Source of the DNA: Anaerosporobacter faecicola
GTDB taxonomy: Bacteria; Bacillota; Clostridia; Lachnospirales; Lachnospiraceae
DNA length: 64,000 nucleotides
Assembly (NCBI RefSeq): GCF_012070565.1
Contig: NZ_JAAQRO010000036.1
Coordinates: 62,001 to 126,000 of the forward strand
Reading direction: 5' to 3'
The notes below the pieces were generated by a model that saw only the letters and a list, made by a program, of their open reading frames with translations, was not told the origin of the DNA and did not search any database. Made by a program: the position numbers and the translations under genes. How positions within the stretch are numbered: position 1 is the first letter of the stretch; the number at the start of each line of letters is the position of its first letter. Below, one piece after another: positions 19,734 through 29,061 of the stretch.

Positions 19734-21755
19734 TTATTCTCCAATTAATTTCTTAACCAAAACCTTCGTGTCATATGGCTCTATTAAATCATTCCAGCCC
19801 CCCAGCAAAACAGAATACGTGGTATCTGGCAATTCCATTCTTATTGCTTCTCTTCCAAAATTCTGAACAAAGAGATAGCGATGGGTGTCTGTCTCCCTCG
19901 TTGTAACTTCAATTCCATCTGGTAATCCATACACGAATTCATTCAACTGTTTCTCTTTCACTAATTCTCTACATAAATCATCATAAAAATCTTGCTCAAA
20001 ATCTGCACATATATAATATGTTTTTCCATTTCCATACTGGTTCCTTACAAATGCGGGATACCCTGCGTAAAAATCTTTCTCATACATAAGCAAAGTTTCT
20101 GCTGTATCCGTACAAATTAAATCACAAAAATTCCTACATTCATATTGCTTTTTTTCTGCCCAATATTCATCTGTTGCTATACCATAATTTGACTCTTGAT
20201 CATAAAGTGCATCCAGTTCCATGCTTCTCAATCCTAATACATCCATTAACTGATGAGGTGTTCCTCCTAGATGACACAGATCGGTTTCATTTACAATTCC
20301 AGACCAGTACGTCATGACTAGCGTACCGCCGTTCTTAACATATTCTCGAATTTTCTCTTCAATCCCACACCGAAACATATAGAGCATTGGTGCAAATACA
20401 ATTTCATAATCAGTTAATTCATCTTCCATATCAAGGATATCCACATTTAATCCTTGTTTTCGAAGTGCTGCATACATCTTCATCACTGTATCCATATAAT
20501 GCAGCCCTTTATTCCTTGGTCCTTGTGCATCTTCCATTGCCCAACGGCTTTCACAATCATGTAGGATTGCAACTTTCGCTTTCGTATCACTTCCCACAAT
20601 TTCCTTTATCTTCAACAGATCACTTCCCACTTCTGTAACTTCACGGAAGACACGTGTATCCATGCCACCATAATGATCGATCACTGCACCATGAAATTTC
20701 TCACTAGCTCCACGACTTTGTCTTATTTGGAAATATTGAACACTATCCGAACCATGTGCAATGGCTTGTAAGGATGCTGCACGAAGCATTCCTGGTCGCT
20801 TTAATTTACTGACGCTCTGCCAATTGGTTGCAGTAGGACAGGATTCCATCAGTAAAAATGGTTTCTTTAATATGCTCCGCATGAAATCATGTTGAAAAGC
20901 AGTATCTAGTGCTGTTTTCTTTTCTTCTTCTTTATGCCATACAGGGTAATTATCCCAAGATACAAAATCAATCAAGTCTTTGAACTTTCGATAATTAAGT
21001 CCTGTAAAATCGTACATCATATTAATGGTTACTGGTAGTGTAGACCCCCCCTCTCTTATGGCTTTCTTTTCCCAAGCAACAAAATCTGCTGTTTGGTCCG
21101 TTACAAATCGTTTCCAATCAAGGTTTAATGCATGAAGCATCATCTCCCCTTTTGGTGATGGGCTCTCAACTTGTGCAAAGTTTTGATAATCATGACTCCA
21201 GAAAATCGTATTCCAAGCTTTGTTTAGATTCTCAATGGTCTGGTACTTCTTTTCAAGCCACTCCTGAAATGCTGCCTGACAATAAGAGCAGTGACATTCT
21301 CCACTAAGTTCATTCGATATATGCCAAGTAGTTACTGCAGGGTGCTTTCCAAAACGTTCACTGAGTTTTCGATCAATCTGGCTAATTTTTCTTCGATACA
21401 CAGGAGAAGTATAACAATGATTATGCCGTCCCCCAAACAGATTTCGACTTCGATCTGCATTCACTCGCAATACCTCAGGATATTGATCTGCCAACCATTT
21501 CGGTCTTGCAGCTGAAGGTGTTGATAATATAACAGAGATACCATTTGCATAAAGTTCATTGATTAAGTTTTCTAACCATGCAAAGTGATAAACGCCTTCT
21601 TGTGGTTCTAATGTTGACCAAGAGAATACCCCCAAGGTTACTTCGTTGATATGAGCTGCCTTCATATATTCGATATCTTGTTTCAGTATGTCAGGTGAAT
21701 CTAGCCATTGTTCTGCATTGTAATCTCCGCCATATATAAATTCTGTCTGATCCAT
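19734..21755 (-). CDS. Beta-galactosidase, GH42
   Basis: 673 aa. GH42 domains A (TIM barrel, to about 390), B (trimerisation, about 395-610) and C. The acid/base is E149 in WHISNELS and the nucleophile E304 in FLLMESCPTATNW. C114 and the C154/C156/C159 cluster (CHCSYC) match the structural zinc site of the family. GH42 enzymes commonly process galacto-oligosaccharides from beta-1,4-galactan, which fits the neighbouring endo-galactanase. No signal peptide. Start ATG follows GAGGAG; the gene begins 38 bases after GH53. Confidence 0.94.
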   Translation of the reverse strand: MDQTEFIYGGDYNAEQWLDSPDILKQDIEYMKAAHINEVTLGVFSWSTLEPQEGVYHFAWLENLINELYANGISVILSTPSAARPKWLADQYPEVLRVNADRSRNLFGGRHNHCYTSPVYRRKISQIDRKLSERFGKHPAVTTWHISNELSGECHCSYCQAAFQEWLEKKYQTIENLNKAWNTIFWSHDYQNFAQVESPSPKGEMMLHALNLDWKRFVTDQTADFVAWEKKAIREGGSTLPVTINMMYDFTGLNYRKFKDLIDFVSWDNYPVWHKEEEKKTALDTAFQHDFMRSILKKPFLLMESCPTATNWQSVSKLKRPGMLRAASLQAIAHGSDSVQYFQIRQSRGASEKFHGAVIDHYGGMDTRVFREVTEVGSDLLKIKEIVGSDTKAKVAILHDCESRWAMEDAQGPRNKGLHYMDTVMKMYAALRKQGLNVDILDMEDELTDYEIVFAPMLYMFRCGIEEKIREYVKNGGTLVMTYWSGIVNETDLCHLGGTPHQLMDVLGLRSMELDALYDQESNYGIATDEYWAEKKQYECRNFCDLICTDTAETLLMYEKDFYAGYPAFVRNQYGNGKTYYICADFEQDFYDDLCRELVKEKQLNEFVYGLPDGIEVTTRETDTHRYLFVQNFGREAIRMELPDTTYSVLLGGWNDLIEPYDTKVLVKKLIGE

Positions 21756-21793
21756 AATTCATTACTCCTCATCTATATTTCGTATTTTCCGTC

Positions 21794-23506
21794 TCAGGTG
21801 GAATGAGAAAAGCTGAATTTTCGTATCATTCCGTAAACTGGTGGTGCTGATACACGAATGCCAACTGTAACCATCTGTGGTTTACAAAAAACCGGTTTCA
21901 CCTGAAAGACGCCCCATTCATGTTCCGTTGGATGAATCATCGTCTCTGAAATTCCATCCATCGTTTCGATAAATAAATGGATTTCAACATTTGTTGTATC
22001 TGTTCCCTTATATTCCACCTGTAGAGTATAGTACCCCTCCCTTTGGATCATTACTTGCTGATGTATGGCAAAGGTAAAATTCTTAGGTGATTCAATTCGA
22101 AGGGAATTAACAGGTGGAGCAGGAAATGGATCTATAAAATCTGGAGAAAGCTGTACCACTACATGTTCTTCTGATTTTTGTACTTCCCACTGTGTTAACC
22201 CTTCGTTCCAATTAACATCACGAAGAAGATTCATCTCTTTTGGTACTTCTTTCAGAACCACTACCTTGCAAAAAACAGGAAATGGAATTGAGTCCATGTT
22301 ACCAGTTATCCTATGTTCTCCCATTTCCCATTGTTTCTGTTCAATCTGCCACTCTACGTGTTTCTTTTGAATTGTACCATCGTAGAAGAGAACAGGTAAT
22401 TGTTCTGGCAATCCTGGTTCTTCATCAACTGTTATTTGTATATCTTCTGGTTCATAAACTTTTGCTGGTTCTCCTACACGAAGTTGCTCTCTGGTAAAAC
22501 CGAAGGACTTTATTCCTGGAAGAATTCTTCCTTCTTCATTCAAAAGCCCCATATTATCTGACCAACCGCCTTCTCCTGGCACTGGAATACACAATGGTTC
22601 CCAATAGTATACGCCACATCCCATCTGTCCTGGTATTGAGGCTACAATGTTCATTACCAAATCCAATACTTTTTGCTGTCCTTCTGGTGTTGCTGCAATT
22701 CCAGCAATCTTTTCTTGGCTTTCATCAATAAATCCCGTGCTGCTTTTTCGCCAGGCATGTGCTGTCTCTACAACCATAATTGGCTTTTGATATGTATGAA
22801 TTAAGTTCATAAGTGATTGCTGTAAATCATGAAATGTTCCATGCCAGAATGGATAGTAGGACAAACCAATGATATCAAAATCCAGTAAACCTGTTTCTAT
22901 GGACTTGTCAAACCATTCTTTCAGATAGAAAAAACGTCCGCCTTGATCGAGGTGAATCATCACTTTCATGGTTTCTGCATCCGCAACAGACCTTGCTCCA
23001 CGTATCCCGGCATTCACCAACCTTACCATATGTTCATAATCAGGTAATTCTCCTTCTGGAAACAATAACCCGCTACGAATCTCATTTCCAATCTGCACGA
23101 TATCTGGGAGAACATCTTCTGCCTGTAAGGCAAGTAGTGTGTCTCTGGTATAGGTATATACTGCCTCTTCAAGTTCATCAAAACTAAGATTTTCCCAGTC
23201 TTTTGGTTTTACCTGTTTTCCTGGGTCAGCCCAGAAATCCGAATAATGGAAGTCAAGCATAAAGTTCAGATGATGTGCTTTGATTCGTTTTGCCATCGCT
23301 ATGGTATGTGTAAGGTTACAAAAACCTTTTGCCTCCTCAACATATTCTGGGTTATTCCATAAGCGAAGCCGAATGGCATTCACACCATATTTCGTAATCA
23401 GTTCAAAGGGTTCCATGACTGTACCATCTAGATCCTTCATCTTCACAGCTTCTGCCTCTAGTTCTGGCAAACCCGAAATATCCATACCTTTGTAAAATTC
23501 AGCCAT
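21794..23506 (-). CDS. GH53 endo-beta-1,4-galactanase, cytoplasmic, with C-terminal beta-sandwich
   Basis: 570 aa. The first 345 residues form the GH53 barrel: YKGMDISGLPELE, NAIRLRLWNNP, LDFHYSDFWADPGKQ, acid/base E142 in QIGNEIRSGLLFP, nucleophile E247 in PIMVVETAHAW, and CGVYYWEPL. The remaining about 220 residues are an Ig-like stretch followed by a beta-sandwich (LRDVNWNEGLTQWEV..FTFAIHQQV) resembling the CBM61 modules often fused to GH53; that assignment is tentative. Unusually for an endo-galactanase there is no signal peptide. The enzyme therefore should cut galactan oligosaccharides after import. First enzyme gene after lacI. Confidence 0.92.
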   Translation of the reverse strand: MAEFYKGMDISGLPELEAEAVKMKDLDGTVMEPFELITKYGVNAIRLRLWNNPEYVEEAKGFCNLTHTIAMAKRIKAHHLNFMLDFHYSDFWADPGKQVKPKDWENLSFDELEEAVYTYTRDTLLALQAEDVLPDIVQIGNEIRSGLLFPEGELPDYEHMVRLVNAGIRGARSVADAETMKVMIHLDQGGRFFYLKEWFDKSIETGLLDFDIIGLSYYPFWHGTFHDLQQSLMNLIHTYQKPIMVVETAHAWRKSSTGFIDESQEKIAGIAATPEGQQKVLDLVMNIVASIPGQMGCGVYYWEPLCIPVPGEGGWSDNMGLLNEEGRILPGIKSFGFTREQLRVGEPAKVYEPEDIQITVDEEPGLPEQLPVLFYDGTIQKKHVEWQIEQKQWEMGEHRITGNMDSIPFPVFCKVVVLKEVPKEMNLLRDVNWNEGLTQWEVQKSEEHVVVQLSPDFIDPFPAPPVNSLRIESPKNFTFAIHQQVMIQREGYYTLQVEYKGTDTTNVEIHLFIETMDGISETMIHPTEHEWGVFQVKPVFCKPQMVTVGIRVSAPPVYGMIRKFSFSHST

Positions 23507-23539
23507 AATTATGTTGCTTCCTTTCTATCTAATGTTCAC

Positions 23540-24517
23540 TTAATTCGTAGATTTACGGAATAATATATCATAGTCAACCATTGCCCTTGTTTCATAACTT
23601 TTACCAAGCAAATGTTGGATCAATTGTTTTCCTGCAATATTTCCCATCTGTGTTGCTGCAACATTCACTGCTGTTACTGCCGGAGAATAGCACTCAAGAT
23701 TTGAACTATTATATAGAGATGCAATAGCGATATCTTTTGGTATCCGATATCCTTCTGCCTGAAGTCTGGACATGATCATCGTACAAACTTCATCATCTCC
23801 ACATATGATGCATTCCACCTTCTGTGCAATCAGATCTGCGATAATGGAATCCAAGAATTCCATCTTAATGGAGCCATTATAGAACAGTTGATTCTTTGCA
23901 GAAATTCCATTTTTCAATAATGCTTTACAGAATCCATCATGTCTTTTTTTATCAACGCTAAAATGCAAATCTTTAACCAGCAAAGCAAATTTTTTAAATC
24001 CTCTTGCAATTAACATAGATGTCATTTTTTCTGCTGCACCTTCATTATCGGTGTCCACTTGTATAATTTCTTTGTATTGGCATGTACCCGTAATTGCTGT
24101 AGGGAATTGCATTTCCATCAAATACTGTAACGCTTTATCATCCTCAAGGCTTCTTGTTAATACAATTCCATCGACTCTTCTGTTTTCTACCAATTGTTGA
24201 AGTTCTGTTATATCATGCATCTTTCCTGTGGTAATCAATACATTATAGCCAAATACGGATGCTGCTTCACAGATTCCTAATAGACAATTTTGGAAGTAAG
24301 CTCCACCTCCATAATATACGTCGGCAGGAAGAACGACGCCGATATTATAGGTACGATATTGTTCTTCTTCTTTTATCCTTTTCATACCGTCATGTTCTTT
24401 TATAAAATTCTTAATCTGCTCACTGGTTTCCTTACTGATTCTTCCTTTTCCAGATAACGCTCTTGAAACCGTACTTTTTGATACTCCTAATTTATTAGCA
24501 ATTTCATCTAATGTCAT
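23540..24517 (-). CDS. LacI-family transcriptional regulator
   Basis: 325 aa from the ATG at 24517 behind AGGAG. The N-terminal LacI HTH reads MTLDEIANKLGVSKSTVSRA with the hinge region after about residue 45. The periplasmic-binding-like sensor domain follows (NIGVVLPADVYYGGGAYFQ, RRVDGIVLTRS, AIASLYNSSNLECYSP). It heads the GH53-GH42-GH35 series and lies behind the terminator of the importer genes, so it likely represses these glycosidase genes and perhaps the importer promoter at 28302. Ligand presumed to be a galacto-oligosaccharide. Confidence 0.93.
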   Translation of the reverse strand: MTLDEIANKLGVSKSTVSRALSGKGRISKETSEQIKNFIKEHDGMKRIKEEEQYRTYNIGVVLPADVYYGGGAYFQNCLLGICEAASVFGYNVLITTGKMHDITELQQLVENRRVDGIVLTRSLEDDKALQYLMEMQFPTAITGTCQYKEIIQVDTDNEGAAEKMTSMLIARGFKKFALLVKDLHFSVDKKRHDGFCKALLKNGISAKNQLFYNGSIKMEFLDSIIADLIAQKVECIICGDDEVCTMIMSRLQAEGYRIPKDIAIASLYNSSNLECYSPAVTAVNVAATQMGNIAGKQLIQHLLGKSYETRAMVDYDILFRKSTN

Positions 24518-24556
24518 AACCACTCCTACAATTATCTCAAAGATTTTCTATGGATA

Positions 24557-24640
24557 GAACAAAGCGTACACTCTCGCATTAATAACAGCTTCAAAGTACG
24601 TTTTGTTCTCCGCGCCGAGCACAGTCAGCTTCAGCTGACT
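24557..24640 (-). other. Structured leader region upstream of lacI
   Basis: Two inverted repeats lie in the 209-base gap between the importer terminator and lacI. GAACAAAGCGTAC (24557-24569) pairs with GTACGTTTTGTTC (24596-24608) with one mismatch, and an 18-base hairpin AGTCAGCTTCAGCTGACT follows at 24623-24640. A CACTCTCGCA / TGCGAGTG pairing could form an alternative fold with downstream bases near 24650. I do not recognise a riboswitch class. It could be an attenuator or regulator-binding leader for the lacI-glycosidase transcript. Confidence 0.4.
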
Positions 24641-24694
24641 ATCTTATGTGCGAGTGCGCATCCCCCCGGTGGACTTTTCTATTATATGAAAGAT

Positions 24695-24721
24695 AAGGCT
24701 GCTACATTCAGTAGCAGCCTT
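24695..24721 (-). terminator. Terminator after the galactan importer binding protein
   Basis: An 11-bp perfect stem (AAGGCTGCTAC with GTAGCAGCCTT) and a 5-base loop sit 6 bases beyond the stop of the binding-lipoprotein gene. The T tract on the minus side is weak, so it may only partly stop transcription into lacI. Confidence 0.7.
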
Positions 24722-24726
24722 CCTTA

Positions 24727-26334
24727 TTAATTAGCCTGCTTTTGTGCAACATATGCTTCTGCCTGTGCATTCAATTCTTTAAGAATATCTTGTATTCCGG
24801 CACTTTCTAATGCTGCTTTCATATCTTTAATTGCTTTATCTACATCATCTACAAGTCCATTTTTCAATGGATCATAATAATTACCAAGTGCTGCTTCAAC
24901 TGCTGCAAATTGGGTACTTACATTGGTTGAATCAAAGTTAAATCCATCATATACATGTTCTGCTTTGATATTGTTATTGAATTTTTCTTGTAATTCATCA
25001 AATCGATCATCTAAAGCTGTTCTGTTTTCGATATATTCTTTTCTTTGGATTTCACAGTTATTCCAACCCCAGTTACAGTTGTTGCTAACACCATATCCGC
25101 TTTCATCAATAACTTTGTACTGGTCATCGCCAACAGCTTCCCAATGTTTACCCTCAACACCTAACATAGCAAGATCATATACTTCAGGGTTTGTATAGAA
25201 TTCATTTAATACCATCATAGCTCTTTCTTTGTTCTTGCTGCTTGCATTGATTGCAACACCATTGTTGATATATGAGTTAACTTTCTTTGGTTGATTAGCA
25301 ACTGGATCTACGATTGTTACATTCCAATCTGCATTTTCATCATTTGCTTGTTTTGCATATGTATTACAACTTCCAAGGTTCCAGATCATACCAGCAGTTC
25401 TTCCTGTTAAAAGCCCTGTTTGTCTTTCATCACTTGAGTTCAATACATCACTTGACCATGCACCTGCATCTGCAAGTTCTTTCATCTCTACGCAGAACTC
25501 ACGGAATCCATCCCAGTCTAAGATATAGGTAAATCCTAAATCATCTGGATTTTGTGTATTGTAAAGAATTAATTCACCACCTTGTGGTGTACCACTTGTT
25601 GTAGTAAGTCCCTGTGATTGGAAGTATTGATAGTAAGGGCTTCCGTTACTTGCATACATACCATCTGCAGCACATGCTTTATAGAAGTTCATTAATTCAT
25701 CCCATGAAGCGATGTCTTCAAAGCCATACTTCTTCATTAAATCACCACGAACTGCCATAACATCTTGGCCGAATTCGTTTGAATAGTTTGGTACCATGTA
25801 GATTTCACCATTAATCTTTGCTTGTTCCCATGCCATCTCTGGTACAACATTCCAGATATCTGGAGCGTACGTCTTAATGAAATCTTCTGATAATGGTGCA
25901 AAGCCGCCTAATGCTACGGTTTGTTCATAATGACACCAGCTAGATGCGGTAAAAATCAAATCAAAATCTTCCTGTGAAGAAAACAGAAGGGAGTATTTTG
26001 TATCATGTTCACCCCATGACAAGAATTCTACATTCAATGTACAATTCAGTTTTTCTTCTAGGATTTCATTGATTTTTCCATAAACCTCATCAAAATCCTG
26101 TGTTCTGTCACCAATTAGGTACATTGTAAGATCCACATGTTCAGAAGTATCCACTTTCGATGTTTCCCCATTGTCACCAGATGCTTCTGCAGTAGCTTCA
26201 GTAGTTACCTCTGTAGAATTTCCTGAATTTTGCTTATTGTTATTGGATTTGTTTGATCCACAACCCGTAAGCATTCCTACTGCCATTGCAGTAGTTAGTA
26301 ATACTGATAATAGTTTTTTTGTCCTTTTTCTCAT
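24727..26334 (-). CDS. ABC importer sugar-binding lipoprotein
   Basis: 535 aa with a lipoprotein signal peptide and lipobox LTGC (Cys25), an Asn/Ser/Thr-rich linker, then a type-1 solute-binding domain (EHVDLTMYLIGDRTQDFDEVYGKINEIL, YSLLFSSQEDFDLIFTASSWCHYEQ, AGMIWNLGSCNTYAKQ). The short DUF3502-like C-terminal helix seen in oligosaccharide binders of Clostridia is plausible here. Encoded after two permeases, with glycosidase genes for beta-galactan downstream, so galacto-oligosaccharides are the inferred ligand. No ATPase gene accompanies it. Confidence 0.92.
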   Translation of the reverse strand: MRKRTKKLLSVLLTTAMAVGMLTGCGSNKSNNNKQNSGNSTEVTTEATAEASGDNGETSKVDTSEHVDLTMYLIGDRTQDFDEVYGKINEILEEKLNCTLNVEFLSWGEHDTKYSLLFSSQEDFDLIFTASSWCHYEQTVALGGFAPLSEDFIKTYAPDIWNVVPEMAWEQAKINGEIYMVPNYSNEFGQDVMAVRGDLMKKYGFEDIASWDELMNFYKACAADGMYASNGSPYYQYFQSQGLTTTSGTPQGGELILYNTQNPDDLGFTYILDWDGFREFCVEMKELADAGAWSSDVLNSSDERQTGLLTGRTAGMIWNLGSCNTYAKQANDENADWNVTIVDPVANQPKKVNSYINNGVAINASSKNKERAMMVLNEFYTNPEVYDLAMLGVEGKHWEAVGDDQYKVIDESGYGVSNNCNWGWNNCEIQRKEYIENRTALDDRFDELQEKFNNNIKAEHVYDGFNFDSTNVSTQFAAVEAALGNYYDPLKNGLVDDVDKAIKDMKAALESAGIQDILKELNAQAEAYVAQKQAN

Positions 26335-26366
26335 AAGAACCTCCTCTTAAATTTATTTGATAAAAT

Positions 26367-27290
26367 TTAACCCTTTACTGCTCCAATCGTAATACCTTGA
26401 ACGAAGTACTTCTGAACCAGTGGATAGGCTAAAACGATCGGTCCTGTTACTACTATAGTCAGTGCCATCTTTAAGGTTTGTGTTGGCAATGACATTGCAC
26501 TTGCCACTGCACTGCTAGCGGCATTGTTCGCAATTAGTTTCTTATATGCTTCAATATTGTTAACCTGTTGATATAAGAAATACTGCAATGGATATTTACT
26601 TGGTGACTTGATATATAACATTGCGTTGTACCAGTCATTCCAATATGCTAAAGCAATGAAAAGTCCAACGGTTGCAAGTGCCGGCTTAATTAAAGGAATA
26701 ACAACTTTGAACAAGGTCCGGAATTCTCCACAGCCGTCCATCTTGGCTGCATCGATCAAGGAATCTGGAATTCCCATGATATAACTCTTCATAATCAGTA
26801 AGTTATATACACTGAAGATCATTGGAAGCAATAGTGCTAGGTAATTATCACGTAAATTCAGCGTCTGTGTAATCAGAATATAATAAGGAACTAATCCACC
26901 AGAGAATAAGGTTGTAAAGTAGAAGAAGAACGAAAATTTATTCCTCCATTCAAAATCTTTTCTGGATAATACATAGGCTGTCATTGTTTGAAGTAATAAT
27001 CCAATAACCGTACCTGCCAGTGTCAGTCCAATTGTAGTTGCATATGCAGTAAGTACTACAAGTGGTTCTCTGAAAACCGTCTTATAAGCTGCAAGACTAA
27101 ACTTCTGTGGTAAAAGATTGAACCCATTCTTAATAATCGCGTCTTCTGAAGAAAAGGATCCGGAAATAATCATAATAAATGGTATTAAGCAAAAAAGAGC
27201 AACAAGACCACAGAATCCATATGAAATGATATTCAGCCAAATTACATCAGGCCCTTTTTTGATTTTATTTGAATGCTTGGTATTTCCCAC
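26367..27290 (-). CDS. ABC sugar importer permease (LplC-like)
   Basis: 307 aa, six membrane helices, EAA loop DSLIDAAKMDGCGEFRTLFKVVIPLIKPAL (about 192-221) and the C-terminal YPLVQKYFVQGITIGAVKG typical of this branch. The gene starts 12 bases after the first permease and ends 32 bases before the binding-protein gene, so all three are one transcript. It resembles 14216-15130 in architecture, and the two importers are probably paralogous. Confidence 0.92.
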   Translation of the reverse strand: MGNTKHSNKIKKGPDVIWLNIISYGFCGLVALFCLIPFIMIISGSFSSEDAIIKNGFNLLPQKFSLAAYKTVFREPLVVLTAYATTIGLTLAGTVIGLLLQTMTAYVLSRKDFEWRNKFSFFFYFTTLFSGGLVPYYILITQTLNLRDNYLALLLPMIFSVYNLLIMKSYIMGIPDSLIDAAKMDGCGEFRTLFKVVIPLIKPALATVGLFIALAYWNDWYNAMLYIKSPSKYPLQYFLYQQVNNIEAYKKLIANNAASSAVASAMSLPTQTLKMALTIVVTGPIVLAYPLVQKYFVQGITIGAVKG

Positions 27291-27302
27291 TTTTATCCCC
27301 TC

Positions 27303-28238
27303 CTAAAATAATGTATAGTCTTTGTCATATCTACCGACAAGTTTATTGACGAGAACGATTGTTACGAAACAAAGTACCGACTGGAATAAGCCCATGGCAG
27401 CTGACATACCAAAGTCATTACTGGTTGTCAAAGCTCGGAAGGTTAATGTATCAATAACATCTGTATAATTATAAAGTAAACCATTCGTGCCAACTAAATT
27501 ATAGAACATATCAAAGTTTCCTTTGAATATTCCACCAACAGACAAAAGAAGGAGAATAATTGTTGTCGGCATAATCATTGGTATTGTAACTTTGAAGATT
27601 CTCTGGAATACATTTGCACCATCAATTTTGGCTGCTTCATATATAGAAGTATCAATTCCCATGATTGCTGCCAGATACATAACCGAACCGTATCCAATTC
27701 CTTTCCACACATTAAATAGTAGAAGAATAACCGGCCATACCTGTGGGGTAGAGTAAAAGGAAATCTTCTTACCACCACACGCTGTAATAATTCTGTTCAA
27801 AAAGCCATAATCAGAACTAAATAAATTAAATGCCATAACTCCTACAATAACCCAGGAAATGAAGTATGGGAGAAACATTAATGATTGTGTAACTTTGCGG
27901 TAACGTTTATTTCGAATCTCTGTTAACAAAACAGCTACAGCAATCTGTGATATGGTATTCACTGTGATAAACAAGATATTATACAAAACTGTATTTCTTG
28001 TTACCAGTCCCGCCTGTCCCGATTTAAAGAAAAACTCAAAATTCTTTAGTCCGTTCCATGGGCTTCCCCAGATTCCACCGGCATAATTATACTTTTTAAA
28101 AGCCATTACAATTCCGGTCATCGGATAGTATGCAAAGATCAGCGTATAGATTACTGCTGGAGCAAGCATTAGAAGAAACACCCGATACTTATAAAGTTTT
28201 TTGAAAAAACCTCTCCAACCGCAATTTTTCGTCTTCAT
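27303..28238 (-). CDS. ABC sugar importer permease (LplB-like)
   Basis: 311 aa from the ATG at 28238, which follows a GGGGG site; a TTG at 28277 would add 13 residues but lies over an operator-like palindrome. Six membrane helices (YRVFLLMLAPAVIYTLIFAYYPM first); EAA loop SIYEAAKIDGANVFQRIFKVTIPMI. It is the first gene after a consensus promoter at 28302-28330. Together with 26367-27290 it forms the channel for the lipoprotein at 24727-26334. Confidence 0.92.
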   Translation of the reverse strand: MKTKNCGWRGFFKKLYKYRVFLLMLAPAVIYTLIFAYYPMTGIVMAFKKYNYAGGIWGSPWNGLKNFEFFFKSGQAGLVTRNTVLYNILFITVNTISQIAVAVLLTEIRNKRYRKVTQSLMFLPYFISWVIVGVMAFNLFSSDYGFLNRIITACGGKKISFYSTPQVWPVILLLFNVWKGIGYGSVMYLAAIMGIDTSIYEAAKIDGANVFQRIFKVTIPMIMPTTIILLLLSVGGIFKGNFDMFYNLVGTNGLLYNYTDVIDTLTFRALTTSNDFGMSAAMGLFQSVLCFVTIVLVNKLVGRYDKDYTLF

Positions 28239-28259
28239 ATGTTTTTTCCCCCTTTTGCG

Positions 28260-28272
28260 CAACAATTTGTTG
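28260..28272. promoter_or_regulatory. Operator-like palindrome in the importer leader
   Basis: CAACAATTTGTTG, a perfect 6-bp inverted repeat around one central base, lies between the promoter at 28302-28330 and the start codon at 28238. Its place just downstream of the transcription start suits a repressor, perhaps the local LacI protein, although it lacks the central CG of a typical LacI/CcpA operator. Confidence 0.4.
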
Positions 28273-28301
28273 TTCAAAGTTTATTTTTTATTTATGTATT
28301 T

Positions 28302-28330
28302 ATTATAGACATTCGTCATTATATTGTAAA
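28302..28330 (-). promoter_or_regulatory. Sigma-A promoter of the galactan importer operon
   Basis: On the minus strand TTTACA (28325-28330) and a perfect TATAAT (28302-28307) are 17 bases apart. The promoter points to the first permease gene, about 65-90 bases away. This is the best sigma-A match in the sugar region. Confidence 0.75.
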
Positions 28331-28472
28331 TCTGCATAATTTCTAATATATTTTTGTGTAAATCGTGCAATATGGCTATTTTTTAAGGCAAAATGTGCAA
28401 CATTCCGTCTCTTGTTGTTGCGCATCTTGCCTTATAAAAAAAAGCGATTATCATTTTTGATTGTATAGAAAT

Positions 28473-28907
28473 TTAATCGTTCTTTTTTGCTATTATTTGC
28501 CTAAATGTTACCAGAAATGCAGATAATATCAAAATATGTAATACTATATGATATAAATCCGGTATGAGTACCGTATCAGAGGCTGGTATAATATGATAGG
28601 TATCTTTAAAACACGCGTTATAGGAGCGCAATTTTTCTTCACTAACCCCAAAGATCGTATAGAACCAGTGACAAAAAAATTGCGCTACAAACCACATGAA
28701 CAACCAGCCTGCTAATACAAACTTCCCGATTTTTTCTTTCACCACATATAGCACAAATGCAACCAACGCGATTACAAGAAATATACTGTCACTAAGCTCC
28801 CTCTCTACCAACCATATGTTACCAATGCGTAATCCTGTTAAACAAAATGCAAACCAGACTAATAGAATTGCGTTTGCAAGCAATGTATTCCTTCGATTTT
28901 TATTCAT
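28473..28907 (-). CDS. Small membrane protein of unknown function
   Basis: 144 aa with four predicted membrane helices (about 8-30, 40-57, 61-84, 114-136) and a short outer loop with HWFYTIFGVSEEKLRSYNACF. No signal peptidase site, and no family recognised. It lies 154 bases after a TetR regulator on the same strand. In such pairs the membrane protein is often a transporter component or a regulated target, but nothing in the sequence fixes a function. Confidence 0.6.
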   Translation of the reverse strand: MNKNRRNTLLANAILLVWFAFCLTGLRIGNIWLVERELSDSIFLVIALVAFVLYVVKEKIGKFVLAGWLFMWFVAQFFCHWFYTIFGVSEEKLRSYNACFKDTYHIIPASDTVLIPDLYHIVLHILILSAFLVTFRQIIAKKND

Positions 28908-29061
28908 GATATATGTCCTCCCTTGTTCAACTAATCATTTGTTCTTACAAGCAGCTCTTTTACAAGCAATTACTTTACAACCAATCATCTCTTCCTTAAT
29001 ACCTTCTATTCATCAACTCCTAATTGATCCTCTTTCAATCAACACCATGCACACTATTTTT

